From positions 1 through 19,039 of the forward strand of contig JAQVEY010000005.1 in the NCBI GenBank assembly GCA_028697515.1: a stretch of DNA of 19,039 nucleotides, written 5' to 3'. The stretch comes from Bacteroidales bacterium. Its GTDB lineage: Bacteria > Bacteroidota > Bacteroidia > Bacteroidales > ML635J-15. Position 1 is the stretch's first letter. Each line of letters starts with the position of its first letter. Positions 10,013 to 16,926 of the stretch are shown piece after piece. The notes under the pieces were generated by a model. The model saw only the letters and a list, made by a program, of their open reading frames with translations. It had not been told where the DNA came from and did not search any database. The translations under genes were made by a program, and so were the position numbers.

Positions 10013-10537
10013 ATGAAGAGTAGAATAAAAATTGTTATAGGAGATATTACTAAATTGTCAGTTGATGTAATTGTTAATGCTGCAAATAGAACTTTATTAG
10101 GCGGAGGAGGTGTGGATGGTGCAATTCATAAAGCTGCCGGACCAGAATTATTGACTGAATGCCAGTTGTTGAACGGATGCAATACTGGCGAAGCTAAAAT
10201 CACCAAAGCTTATAATCTTCCTGCTAAATATGTTATTCATACTGTTGGACCTGTATGGTCTGGAGGAAATAAGAATGAATCTGAATTACTTGCAAATTGT
10301 TACCGAAATTCGTTAATGATTGCATCTCAGAAACGATTCCTAGATATCGCTTTTCCTGCTATTAGTACCGGTGTTTACAGATATCCATTGACAGATGCAA
10401 CAAGAATTGCAATAAATGAAACCTTGTTGTTCTTGAATTACAATCATTATCCTGCAACTGTAATTTTTGTTTGTTTTAACGAGAAAACTGAATCTGTTTA
10501 TAAAGAAACTTTGGATGAAATTATTGATAATATTTAA
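10013..10537 (+). CDS. Macro-domain protein, probable O-acetyl-ADP-ribose deacetylase
   Basis: A 174-residue stand-alone macro domain of the MacroD/YmdB type. These enzymes bind ADP-ribose and remove acetyl groups from O-acetyl-ADP-ribose or mono-ADP-ribose from acidic residues. All binding signatures are present. They are 'GDIT' (10-13) with Asp11 for the adenine, 'VIVNAANRTLLGGGGVDGAIH' split over 19-39 with Asn25 and the catalytic Asp35, and 'AISTGVYRYP' (116-125) for the diphosphate loop. There is no signal peptide, so it is cytoplasmic. Length equals E. coli YmdB (about 177). A CAP-domain gene begins 31 nt downstream on the same strand with no evident promoter, suggesting a two-gene transcript. 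Substrate specificity cannot be read from the sequence. Confidence 0.93.
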   Translation: MKSRIKIVIGDITKLSVDVIVNAANRTLLGGGGVDGAIHKAAGPELLTECQLLNGCNTGEAKITKAYNLPAKYVIHTVGPVWSGGNKNESELLANCYRNSLMIASQKRFLDIAFPAISTGVYRYPLTDATRIAINETLLFLNYNHYPATVIFVCFNEKTESVYKETLDEIIDNI

Positions 10538-10568
10538 GAGGTATTTGCGTTTTATATTAAAAGTAAAT

Positions 10569-11096
10569 ATGAAATCTAGCTTTTGTTTAATCTTTTTTAC
10601 AATCTCTTTATCACTAATGTCTCAAATGACTGAAAGAGAACAACAGGTTTTGGAGGAAATTAATCTTTGTCGTACGAATCCACAATTGTATATTCAATAT
10701 ATTGATGAATATTTGATTTATAATGACTCTGATGCAGGTGAAAAAGCTACAGCAAGAGAATTAAAGAAAATACTTAAAAAAATGAAAGCTGTGGAGCCTT
10801 TGGTATTTTCTCCAGAATTGTACGAAGCATGCAAAATTCATGGAGATTATATTGTTAAAACAAAAAAGTTAGTCCATTCAGATTGTGTTTGTGCTGAAAA
10901 TATACAATGTGGTCATGAAAATATTAGATATGCTGTTATTGATTTACTAATAGACCATGGAATTAGCAGCCGAGGACATAGAAATAATATTTTAAATCCT
11001 GAATTCAAATATTTTGCTGTATATGAGATACCCCAGAAAGTGAAAAAAATGGAATATATCTTTATTCAACAATTTGATAGAAAAAATAGCGAATAA
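10569..11096 (+). CDS. Secreted CAP (SCP/PR-1-like) domain protein
   Basis: A 175-residue protein with a signal peptide at about 1-18 ('MKSSFCLIFFTISLSLMS'). The reading frame stays open upstream to 10467, overlapping the macro-domain gene. I chose the ATG at 10569 because it gives a proper signal peptide at the right distance from the domain. The CAP domain covers about 24-170. It has 'EINLCRTNP' (30-38), 'LVFSPELYEACKIHGDYI' (78-95), a His-Ser pair at 103-104, 'GHENI' (115-119) and the signature 'GISSRGHRNNILNP' (131-144). Candidate CAP-cavity residues are His103, Glu117 and His137. Bacterial CAP proteins are extracytoplasmic and their activity is mostly unknown. It probably shares a transcript with the macro-domain gene, which has no obvious functional connection. 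Confidence 0.88.
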   Translation: MKSSFCLIFFTISLSLMSQMTEREQQVLEEINLCRTNPQLYIQYIDEYLIYNDSDAGEKATARELKKILKKMKAVEPLVFSPELYEACKIHGDYIVKTKKLVHSDCVCAENIQCGHENIRYAVIDLLIDHGISSRGHRNNILNPEFKYFAVYEIPQKVKKMEYIFIQQFDRKNSE

Positions 11097-11112
11097 TATT
11101 TGTTTATTCATA

Positions 11113-11142
11113 TTCGATTTATAATGCTGCATGATAAATTTG
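11113..11142 (+). promoter_or_regulatory. Probable promoter of the FISUMP gene
   Basis: TAAATTTG at 11135-11142 fully matches the -7 consensus. TTCG at 11113-11116 lies 18 nt upstream as an imperfect -33 element. The ATG is at 11195, about 50 nt downstream, an ordinary leader length. Confidence 0.5.
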
Positions 11143-11194
11143 ATTTCTATTATAAAATTTATTAACTTGCATTTAAATTTTAATTCTTATAAAA

Positions 11195-11764
11195 ATGAAA
11201 ATATTCTTATTGACAATTTTAATATTTGTTTTCACATCAACTGCTTCTTTTCTTTTTTCGCAAACAAGCACGAGGTATGATGATACTAGAGATGGAAATG
11301 ATTACAAAACAGTTGCTATAGGAGGGAAAATATGGTTTAGTCAAAATCTTAATTACTCTTCAACTTCAGGTAGCTGGTGCTACGAAGGCTCATCAAAAGA
11401 ATGTGACAAAAATGGAAGACTTTATTGTTTCGAAGGTGCAAAAACGGCTTGTCCTTCGGGCTGGAGATTACCAAGTATGGAAGATTTTGAAAGTTTGATT
11501 GAATTTTCAGGTGGTTTAAAGAATTCTGGAACTTTTAATGTGTTGAACAGTAGTGGAAGTACAGGTTTTAATGTGCAGTACGCGGGTTATAGAAATGATC
11601 TGGGTTTATTTGTAGGTAAAGGTAATGAATCTGGTTATTGGTTGAATGTACCTGTTAAAAAGAAAAAGGTGACTGTAGCTTATTTTAGTAAATCAGAAGG
11701 AACTATAAAATTTGTTAAAATTAAGCCATCTGAAAGAGCATTTTCAGTTCGCTGCGTGAAATAA
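11195..11764 (+). CDS. Exported FISUMP-domain protein
   Basis: A 189-residue protein with a signal peptide at about 1-22 ('MKIFLLTILIFVFTS...FSQ'). The mature protein is almost entirely one FISUMP domain (Fibrobacter succinogenes major paralogous domain, TIGR02145 type). It begins 'DDTRDGNDYKTVAIGGKIWF' (residues 29-48), then 'QNLNY', a Gly/Ser-rich cysteine segment ('WCYEG...ECDKNG'), 'LYCFEGAKTACPSGWRLPS' and a closing 'FSVRCVK'. The cysteines probably form disulfides outside the cytoplasm. The family is abundant in Bacteroidota and Fibrobacter, often as parts of large surface proteins, and its biochemical role is not established. This is a minimal version with no lipobox and no T9SS sorting domain. 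It appears to be monocistronic. Confidence 0.88.
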   Translation: MKIFLLTILIFVFTSTASFLFSQTSTRYDDTRDGNDYKTVAIGGKIWFSQNLNYSSTSGSWCYEGSSKECDKNGRLYCFEGAKTACPSGWRLPSMEDFESLIEFSGGLKNSGTFNVLNSSGSTGFNVQYAGYRNDLGLFVGKGNESGYWLNVPVKKKKVTVAYFSKSEGTIKFVKIKPSERAFSVRCVK

Positions 11765-11771
11765 TTTAGAA

Positions 11772-11823
11772 AAGACATTAAGCATTGTATACGAGAATGA
11801 ATTGCATTATCTGTTAATGTTTT
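11772..11823 (+). terminator. Weak terminator-like inverted repeat after the FISUMP gene
   Basis: AAGACATTAA (11772-11781) can pair with TTAATGTTTT (11814-11823), giving ten pairs including one G-U. The loop is large, about 32 nt, and only a four-T run follows, so this is weak evidence for a transcription terminator. Confidence 0.25.
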
Positions 11824-11856
11824 CATAAAACTATTCTATTGAATCATTTTTCTTCT

Positions 11857-11881
11857 AACTAGTTATTAAAAAAAACTAGTT
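11857..11881 (+). repeat. Twin AACTAGTT palindromes upstream of the MATE gene
   Basis: The 8-bp palindrome AACTAGTT occurs at 11857-11864 and again at 11874-11881, with centres 17 bp apart and an A-rich spacer. The second copy overlaps the TAGTTTTG -7 element at 11877-11884. A repeated palindrome on the promoter is what an operator for a dimeric repressor looks like. The two copies could also pair as an RNA hairpin (8-bp stem, 9-nt loop). Regulation is inferred, not shown. Confidence 0.45.
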
Positions 11882-11884
11882 TTG
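11877..11884 (+). promoter_or_regulatory. -7 promoter element of the MATE gene
   Basis: TAGTTTTG fully matches TAnnTTTG and ends 16 nt before the ATG at 11901, so the leader would be only about 10 nt. No good TTTG is present at -33, which fits a promoter that depends on a regulator or is simply weak. Confidence 0.45.
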
Positions 11885-11900
11885 CATTTTTATTTGAGAA

Positions 11901-13283
11901 ATGAGGATTTTTAGAACATATTTTGCTGGTTCACATAAACTTGGTGGCATAAATGAGCTTCTGTTATTGGCTCTACCTATGGTTATTTCAACTGCGGCAG
12001 ATGGTGTTATGACATTTACCGACAGACTTTTTTTGGCTCGTGTAGGTTCGGAGCAAATGAATGCTGTTATGGGAGGTGGAGTTGGTTTTCAGGTTCTGAC
12101 TTTCTTCTTTATTGGTTTGCTCGGCTATTCAACAGCATTAGTTGCTCAATATTATGGAGCTGGAGAAAAGCATAATTCATCGAAAACAACATTTCAAGCA
12201 ATAATTATCAGCCTTATTGCTTGGCCGATAATTTTATTGTTAAAGCCATTGGTTGTAGAGTATTTTGTGTATTTAAAAATACCTCAAATTCAGTTAAAAT
12301 ATCAGATTGAATATTTCAATATAATGGTGTGGGGAGGTATTTTCACTATTTTGCGACATAGTCTCAGTTGTTTTTTCTCGGGAATTGGTAAAACGAAAAT
12401 TGTAATGAGAGCAACAATTGTTGCATTGATATTAAACGTAATTCTCGATTATATACTGATTTTTGGCAAATTTGGGCTTGAACCAATGGGAATAAAAGGG
12501 GCTGCAATTGCAAGTATTTCAGGTTCTGCAGCTGCAGTAATTATGCTTGTTTATGCATATTTAAGTAAAACCAATAATAAAGAATTTTTTGTCGCCAAGT
12601 CATTCAGATTTAATTTTCTGATAATGAAAAAACTGTTTCGTTTTGGATATCCTGCAGGTTTGGAACTATTTCTTAATTTCTTTGCTTTTTCTACGATGAT
12701 ATCCTTGTTTCATGCTCAGGGAAATGTTGCAGCAACGGCATCAACAATAATGTTCAATTGGGATTTAGTTTCGTTTATTCCATTACTGGGAGTTGAAATT
12801 GCGGTAACTAGTCTTGTAGGAAGATATATGGGAGCAGGGCGACCTCAAGTTGCACACAGAGCAGCTATCAGTGGTATAAAAATTGGCGTTTTCTATTCAG
12901 TTGTGATACTTGTATTATTTGTCACTATTCCAGAAATTCTGGTAAGAATATTTGAACCGATAAATACTTCACAAATGTTTGAATCTGCTGTTCCAGTGGC
13001 TTCAAATATGATAAGAATTGCCTCAATTTATGTTTTGGCTGAAGCTGTGCTGGTTGCTCTAATAGGCGCATTAAGAGGTGCTGGAGATACATTCTTTACA
13101 ATGGTTGCTTCAGTTGTCGCTCACTGGTTGTTAGTGCCTATAGTATTTATCTCTTTTAAATATTTCCATTTATCAATCGAATGGAGTTGGTTTATGCTTG
13201 TTATTACTTTTATGTTGTTCAGTTTTGTATTGTTTTTAAGATTTAAAAGCGGTAAGTGGAAAAAGATTAAGGTGATAGGGTAA
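11901..13283 (+). CDS. MATE-family multidrug/cation exporter
   Basis: A 460-residue inner-membrane transporter of the NorM/DinF superfamily, expected to have 12 membrane helices in two six-helix halves (about 20-235 and 240-455). Typical segments are 'LLALPMVISTAADGVMTFTD' (residues 22-41) in helix 1, 'LLGYSTALVAQYYGAG' at the helix 2 turn, and 'GIKGAAIASISGS' ending the first half. The equivalents in the second half are 'VEIAVTSLVGRYMGAGRP' and 'EAVLVALIGALRGAGDTFFTM'. Such proteins expel drugs, cationic metabolites or peptidoglycan precursors using Na+ or H+ gradients; the substrate is not readable here. Length is normal for the family. Twin palindromes upstream suggest it is regulated. It begins just downstream of its own promoter element and seems to be transcribed alone. 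Confidence 0.93.
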   Translation: MRIFRTYFAGSHKLGGINELLLLALPMVISTAADGVMTFTDRLFLARVGSEQMNAVMGGGVGFQVLTFFFIGLLGYSTALVAQYYGAGEKHNSSKTTFQAIIISLIAWPIILLLKPLVVEYFVYLKIPQIQLKYQIEYFNIMVWGGIFTILRHSLSCFFSGIGKTKIVMRATIVALILNVILDYILIFGKFGLEPMGIKGAAIASISGSAAAVIMLVYAYLSKTNNKEFFVAKSFRFNFLIMKKLFRFGYPAGLELFLNFFAFSTMISLFHAQGNVAATASTIMFNWDLVSFIPLLGVEIAVTSLVGRYMGAGRPQVAHRAAISGIKIGVFYSVVILVLFVTIPEILVRIFEPINTSQMFESAVPVASNMIRIASIYVLAEAVLVALIGALRGAGDTFFTMVASVVAHWLLVPIVFISFKYFHLSIEWSWFMLVITFMLFSFVLFLRFKSGKWKKIKVIG

Positions 13284-13302
13284 TTTGCATGTTTTGGTTT
13301 TG

Positions 13303-13310
13303 TATCTTTA
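13303..13310 (+). promoter_or_regulatory. Possible -7 element for the small lipoprotein gene
   Basis: TATCTTTA matches TAnnTTTG at all but the last base and lies 25 nt before the ATG at 13336. A TTTG at 13284-13287 is 15 nt upstream, shorter than usual. Low certainty. Confidence 0.3.
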
Positions 13311-13335
13311 CATCATAATTTTAAATTATTAAGCT

Positions 13336-13785
13336 ATGCCCAGATTTATCATTTTTATTGTTAATATTCTGATAATAATATTTATCGTTTCGTGTAATAA
13401 CCCAAAAGACAAATCTAAATCCATAAGTGAGTCTGAAAAGACTGAAACACAAGAAAATACTGATAACGAAAACCTTGATCTTGATGATAAAGCTATGACC
13501 ATGGAAGAAAAGATTATAGATAAAGTTTATAAACTTCCCGAAATTAAAGAAAGGGCTGAATATATCGAAAAAGAGACAGATGGAGAAAGATATCTGCAAA
13601 TATGGATAGCAGCAAGACCTAAAGATACAGGCGGTTATTATATCGTTAAAGCTGGAGAGGATAATGGCTTTAGCATGGTCACTCATTTTGATTTTTATGT
13701 TTATCCTGAAACAATGGAAATTAAGTATTATGATGTTATAACTGATTCTGAGCTAAGTTTGGCTGAGTGGAGAAAAGAGAAGTAG
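13336..13785 (+). CDS. Small lipoprotein with a conserved-looking globular domain
   Basis: A 149-residue protein with a hydrophobic signal segment at 4-19 ending 'FIVSC' (lipid-anchored Cys20), then a Ser/Glu/Thr/Asn-rich linker (21-55) and a compact C-terminal domain (about 58-149). That domain starts with a helix 'VYKLPEIKERAEYIEKET', then has strands around 'RYLQIWIAARP', 'GYYIVKAGEDNG', 'THFDFYVYPETMEIKYYD' and a terminal 'LAEWRKEK'. I have the impression that similar 'leaves of beta-sheet after a Leu-Pro-Glu-helix' domains recur in Bacteroidota lipoproteins, but I cannot name a family. It is preceded by its own weak promoter element and is followed by a 165-nt gap with no gene. Function unknown. 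Confidence 0.75.
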   Translation: MPRFIIFIVNILIIIFIVSCNNPKDKSKSISESEKTETQENTDNENLDLDDKAMTMEEKIIDKVYKLPEIKERAEYIEKETDGERYLQIWIAARPKDTGGYYIVKAGEDNGFSMVTHFDFYVYPETMEIKYYDVITDSELSLAEWRKEK

Positions 13786-13909
13786 TTAGAGAACAAAACA
13801 TGATTGAAGCCATTTATTTTTATTGCTAACAGTTAAATTGTTGATTAGTCCTACATTTTTTAGTTTTTATGTAATATATAAACGAGATAGAAATAATTTT
13901 TAATAAAAT

Positions 13910-13940
13910 TTTGAAATTTAAATAATATTGACTATATTTG
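13910..13940 (+). promoter_or_regulatory. Strong promoter of the AbiE-like pair (TTTG-N19-TATATTTG)
   Basis: TTTG at 13910-13913 is separated by exactly 19 nt from TATATTTG at 13933-13940. This is the best match to the Bacteroidota promoter consensus in the window. Transcription should begin near 13945, only a few bases before the GTG at 13951 and about 40 nt before the internal ATG at 13984. Confidence 0.75.
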
Positions 13941-13950
13941 TGAACTGATA

Positions 13951-14553
13951 GTGAGAAAATATACAACTATTGGTTCACATAATATGAATGGACGTTTAAT
14001 ATATAAGCTACTCGAAAGTGAACAAACAGTTTTCTCTATTAATGAAATTGCAATTATTGGAGAAGAAACAGACGCGGTAAATCTAAAGAATAAGATAAAT
14101 TATTACACCAAATCAGGCTTATTACTTAATATTAGAAAAGGATTTTACGCAAAGCGAAATTACAATATTGAAGAGTTTGCATGTAAATTGTATGCTCCTA
14201 CATATATTTCCTTGGAGTATGTTTTGCAAAAAGAGGGTGTGATTTTTCAGTATAGCAGTGAAATAACATCTGTAAGTAACTTGAGTAGAGTAATTACAGT
14301 TGATAAGTATAATATAAAGTATCGAAAAATTAAAAATTCGGTATTATTGAATCCATTAGGAATTAGGCGTTTGGGAAATGGAATTAATATTGCTACTGCA
14401 GAGAGAGCTTTGTTGGATAGCTTATATCTAAACAAATCCGGATATTTTGATAACACCGCGAAACTTGATTTTGATTTAATAAAGAAAATGCTTGAAATTT
14501 ACCAATCAAAAGCCTTTTTGCAACTATACAATAAAACGATAAAACATGTTTGA
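13951..14553 (+). CDS. AbiEi-like antitoxin of a type IV toxin-antitoxin system
   Basis: A 200-residue protein with an N-terminal winged-helix region (about 15-75: 'TVFSINEIAII', 'NLKNKINYYTKSGLLLNIRKGFYA'). The C-terminal antitoxin domain contains 'APTYISLEYVLQKEGVIFQ' and 'GINIATAERALLDSLYLN', signature stretches of the AbiEi group. In known AbiE systems this protein both represses the operon through its winged helix and counteracts the nucleotidyltransferase toxin without binding it. The start is uncertain. GTG at 13951 would be nearly leaderless given the promoter at 13910-13940, whereas ATG at 13984 (189 residues) leaves a normal leader and still keeps the DNA-binding domain. It overlaps the toxin gene by 8 nt, indicating coupled translation. 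Confidence 0.85.
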   Translation: MRKYTTIGSHNMNGRLIYKLLESEQTVFSINEIAIIGEETDAVNLKNKINYYTKSGLLLNIRKGFYAKRNYNIEEFACKLYAPTYISLEYVLQKEGVIFQYSSEITSVSNLSRVITVDKYNIKYRKIKNSVLLNPLGIRRLGNGINIATAERALLDSLYLNKSGYFDNTAKLDFDLIKKMLEIYQSKAFLQLYNKTIKHV

Positions 14554-15238
14554 TACTAATAAACATAAGTATTATTTAGTTCGAATATTAAAGGATGTAT
14601 ATTCAGACAGATTGCTGAGTTCTACTCTTGGTTTTAAGGGCGGAACAGCACAAATGCTATTTTATAATCTTCCACGCTTTTCTGTAGATTTGGATTTTAA
14701 TCTGATTGATGCTGAAAAAAGTGGAGAGGTTTTTAAAAAAGTACGTGAAATATTATTGAAATACGGTAAAATAAAGGATGAAGCCTCTAAGTATTATGGC
14801 TTATTGCTTGTACTTAACTATGGTGAAGAAGAACGTAATCTTAAAGTTGAAATCTCGAACCGTGAATACCCTGATAGATATCAAATTCAGAACTATTTGG
14901 GAATTCCAATTAGAGTGATGGTTCCAGAGGATATGTTTGCTCATAAGTTGTGTGCCTTAACAGACCGCAAATCTATTGCAAATAGAGATATCTTTGATAT
15001 TTATTATTTCTTAAACCAAAGTATTTCAATTAACAAAGAAATTGTAGTTCTCAGAACCAAAATGGAGTTTGAAATATATCTCGACTACTGTATTGAAACA
15101 ATAAAATCAATTAAAAAAGGCAGTCTTTTGAACGGTTTGGGAGAATTAGTTGATAAAGAAACAAAGACCTTTGTCAAAAATAAATTGCAGAATGAAACTA
15201 TAAGTTTGCTTGAGATTTATAAGACATTCCCGTACTAA
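14546..15238 (+). CDS. AbiEii-like nucleotidyltransferase toxin
   Basis: A 230-residue protein of the AbiEii/MenA (DUF1814) nucleotidyltransferase family. It has 'GFKGGTAQMLF' (29-39, catalytic Gly-Gly-Thr loop), 'RFSVDLDFNL' (44-53, metal-binding Asp48 and Asp50), 'KVEIS' (100-104, acidic third motif) and 'FAHKLCAL' (131-138) followed by 'RDIFDIYYFL' (147-156). All four motifs of the family are present and intact, so it should be active. Characterised relatives transfer nucleotides, in some cases to tRNA acceptor ends, and cause bacteriostasis, phage abortive infection or element stabilisation. It overlaps its antitoxin gene by 8 nt. Length (about 230) is shorter than the roughly 300-residue lactococcal AbiEii but usual for Bacteroidota members. 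Confidence 0.88.
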   Translation: MFDTNKHKYYLVRILKDVYSDRLLSSTLGFKGGTAQMLFYNLPRFSVDLDFNLIDAEKSGEVFKKVREILLKYGKIKDEASKYYGLLLVLNYGEEERNLKVEISNREYPDRYQIQNYLGIPIRVMVPEDMFAHKLCALTDRKSIANRDIFDIYYFLNQSISINKEIVVLRTKMEFEIYLDYCIETIKSIKKGSLLNGLGELVDKETKTFVKNKLQNETISLLEIYKTFPY

Positions 15239-15299
15239 TGTTTTTTAAAAATTTTGCGATAAATTTCATAAATTTTTATAATTTAATTGATTCTTTTAG

Positions 15300-15307
15300 T
15301 ATATTTA
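15300..15307 (+). promoter_or_regulatory. Possible -7 element for the T9SS cargo pair
   Basis: TATATTTA matches TAnnTTTG except for the final base and lies 29 nt before the preferred ATG at 15337. No TTTG is present at the right spacing. Its position in front of the chosen start weakly supports that start. Confidence 0.3.
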
Positions 15308-15336
15308 CAAATCGAATCATTTTAATATCATATATT

Positions 15337-16899
15337 ATGAAAACGTTGTTTGCGATACTGAGTATTTTTATTTATAGTCTTGCTCTGAGTCAGAATGAGC
15401 AATCATTTGATAAAATTAGTTTAGAAAATTCATCGTTGATTTATAATAATCATAAATCAAAGCTTAAGTCCGGAATAAAAATTAATACTTATTTCCTCGA
15501 TAGTATTATAACAGGTAAATATGACTATTTTGAGAATCTTGAATATAAAACTAAGCATATATATCAACATAATGAATTTGGATATAGCAATGAAAATGTT
15601 AGTCAGAAATGGGACGAAGATTTGGGATGGGTAAATGAAAATCAAATAATCTATGAATTTTTTAATGATAGTTTGGTCGTTGTAGCAAATATATGGGATG
15701 GGGCTTTAAGTTTGTGGAATCCGATGTGGAGAGATGTTTCTGTGTACAATACTAATGGGCTAGTAACGGAAAATCGTGAGTATTATCATCCATCAGAAAT
15801 AAACGATTGGAAATTGCAGCATTTGACTCTTAAAAGTTACAATGACAGTTCATTATTAACAGAAGAAACGGATTTATATCTTTATAGTGTCAGTGAAGAT
15901 TTTTTGAGACTTAATCGAAAAGATACATATATTTATGATGAATTCAACAGGTTGGAAAATCTAATAGTATATTTATATAATTATGAACAATCAATTTGGG
16001 AAAATTTAAATAAAACTACAAATTTTTGGGATGAAAATGATGATCTTATTTGTACTGAATCTATTTATTGGGATTCAACAGAAAATGATTGGACATATCC
16101 AATATTACGCACAGAATTTGTTTATGATAATCAACATAGAAAAACCTCTGAAATTGAATACTTTATATTTACTGAGGAATCTCCTTGGGATATGACAAAC
16201 AAAAATACTTGGACTTATGATGAATTTACAAATTCTTATTCAAAAATTGAATATAATGTAGAAGAAGATAACGATATCCCTACGAATAGAAATGATAAAA
16301 ACTACAATATTGATGGGAAATTTTTGGATGGGTATTATTATATTTATGAAAATGACAATTGGAATCCTTTAATTAAAGATGAAAATGTATATGACGCATC
16401 TAATAATGTAGAGTGTTATAATTATTATAATTGGAATTGGGGTGATATGAACTGGAAACGGGTTTTTTACAATGATAGAGTTTATCAAACTGATATAGGA
16501 CATGAAAGTTTATTATACCCAGATTATTCCTTATATCAAATCTTATATACAGGAATGATTTTTTCAGATATCAAGTATAACCTCGTTGAGTCTGTTTTTA
16601 AACTAGATGAACTAGTTTTATTTTATTGGTCAGATATCGAAGAACCTTCACATATAAATACGATAACTTCATACTTCAATATCTTTCCAAACCCTTGCAC
16701 GGATTACATTACAATTTCTGGCGATTTTAACACTGAATTAATAAGCATGTTAATTTTTGATATAACGGGCAAATGTGTAATTTCAACTCAAGTTGGGCAA
16801 GGTGAGAAAATAGACTTATCAGGAATTGCCGGCGGTATCTATACCTATGAAATTCAGGATGGGGAAAATATTATATCTGGTAAAATTGTAAAATATTAG
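15337..16899 (+). CDS. T9SS-secreted protein with aromatic YD-type repeats
   Basis: A 520-residue secreted protein. The frame is open back to 15238, but the ATG at 15337 is preferred because it gives a clean signal peptide (1-19, 'MKTLFAILSIFIYSLALSQ'). Residues 90-385 are rich in Tyr, Trp, Asn and Asp. They form loose repeats of about 40 residues, each with a 'W.....K..........Y/D' pattern ('IYDEFNRLENLIVY', 'VYDNQHRKTSEIEY', 'TYDEFTNSYSKIEY', 'VYDASNNVECYNY'), resembling the degenerate repeats of many Bacteroidales surface proteins. Residues 446-520 are a type A T9SS sorting domain: 'FNIFPNPCTDYITI', 'LIFDITGKCV', 'DLSGIAGGIYTYEI' and 'GKIVKY'. It should be exported by the Por secretion system and anchored on, or released from, the surface. 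Substrate or partner unknown. Confidence 0.85.
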   Translation: MKTLFAILSIFIYSLALSQNEQSFDKISLENSSLIYNNHKSKLKSGIKINTYFLDSIITGKYDYFENLEYKTKHIYQHNEFGYSNENVSQKWDEDLGWVNENQIIYEFFNDSLVVVANIWDGALSLWNPMWRDVSVYNTNGLVTENREYYHPSEINDWKLQHLTLKSYNDSSLLTEETDLYLYSVSEDFLRLNRKDTYIYDEFNRLENLIVYLYNYEQSIWENLNKTTNFWDENDDLICTESIYWDSTENDWTYPILRTEFVYDNQHRKTSEIEYFIFTEESPWDMTNKNTWTYDEFTNSYSKIEYNVEEDNDIPTNRNDKNYNIDGKFLDGYYYIYENDNWNPLIKDENVYDASNNVECYNYYNWNWGDMNWKRVFYNDRVYQTDIGHESLLYPDYSLYQILYTGMIFSDIKYNLVESVFKLDELVLFYWSDIEEPSHINTITSYFNIFPNPCTDYITISGDFNTELISMLIFDITGKCVISTQVGQGEKIDLSGIAGGIYTYEIQDGENIISGKIVKY

Positions 16900-16926
16900 T
16901 TTTCTTTTAAATAATATTGTTCGATA

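Noticed and set aside
10467..10568. N-terminal extension of the CAP-domain protein
   Set aside because: The open frame overlaps the macro-domain gene and adds 34 residues before a good signal peptide; the ATG at 10569 is the better start.
13321..13686. Minus-strand open frame of 121 codons opposite the small lipoprotein
   Set aside because: It is antisense to a gene with a clear lipobox; the translation is low-complexity and rich in Phe, Ile and Ser, as expected from reverse-reading Lys/Glu-rich coding sequence.
13786..13950. Possible terminator or small RNA between the lipoprotein and the antitoxin
   Set aside because: Only short, weak inverted repeats (around 13827-13850) are visible; apart from the promoter at 13910-13940 nothing convincing is present.
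13951..15238. A phage or integrative element around the toxin-antitoxin pair
   Set aside because: No integrase, tRNA gene, flanking direct repeats or abrupt change in base composition could be seen by eye.
15238..15336. N-terminal extension of the first T9SS cargo protein
   Set aside because: A start overlapping the toxin stop codon (TAATG) is possible, but it would place 33 residues in front of a complete signal peptide.
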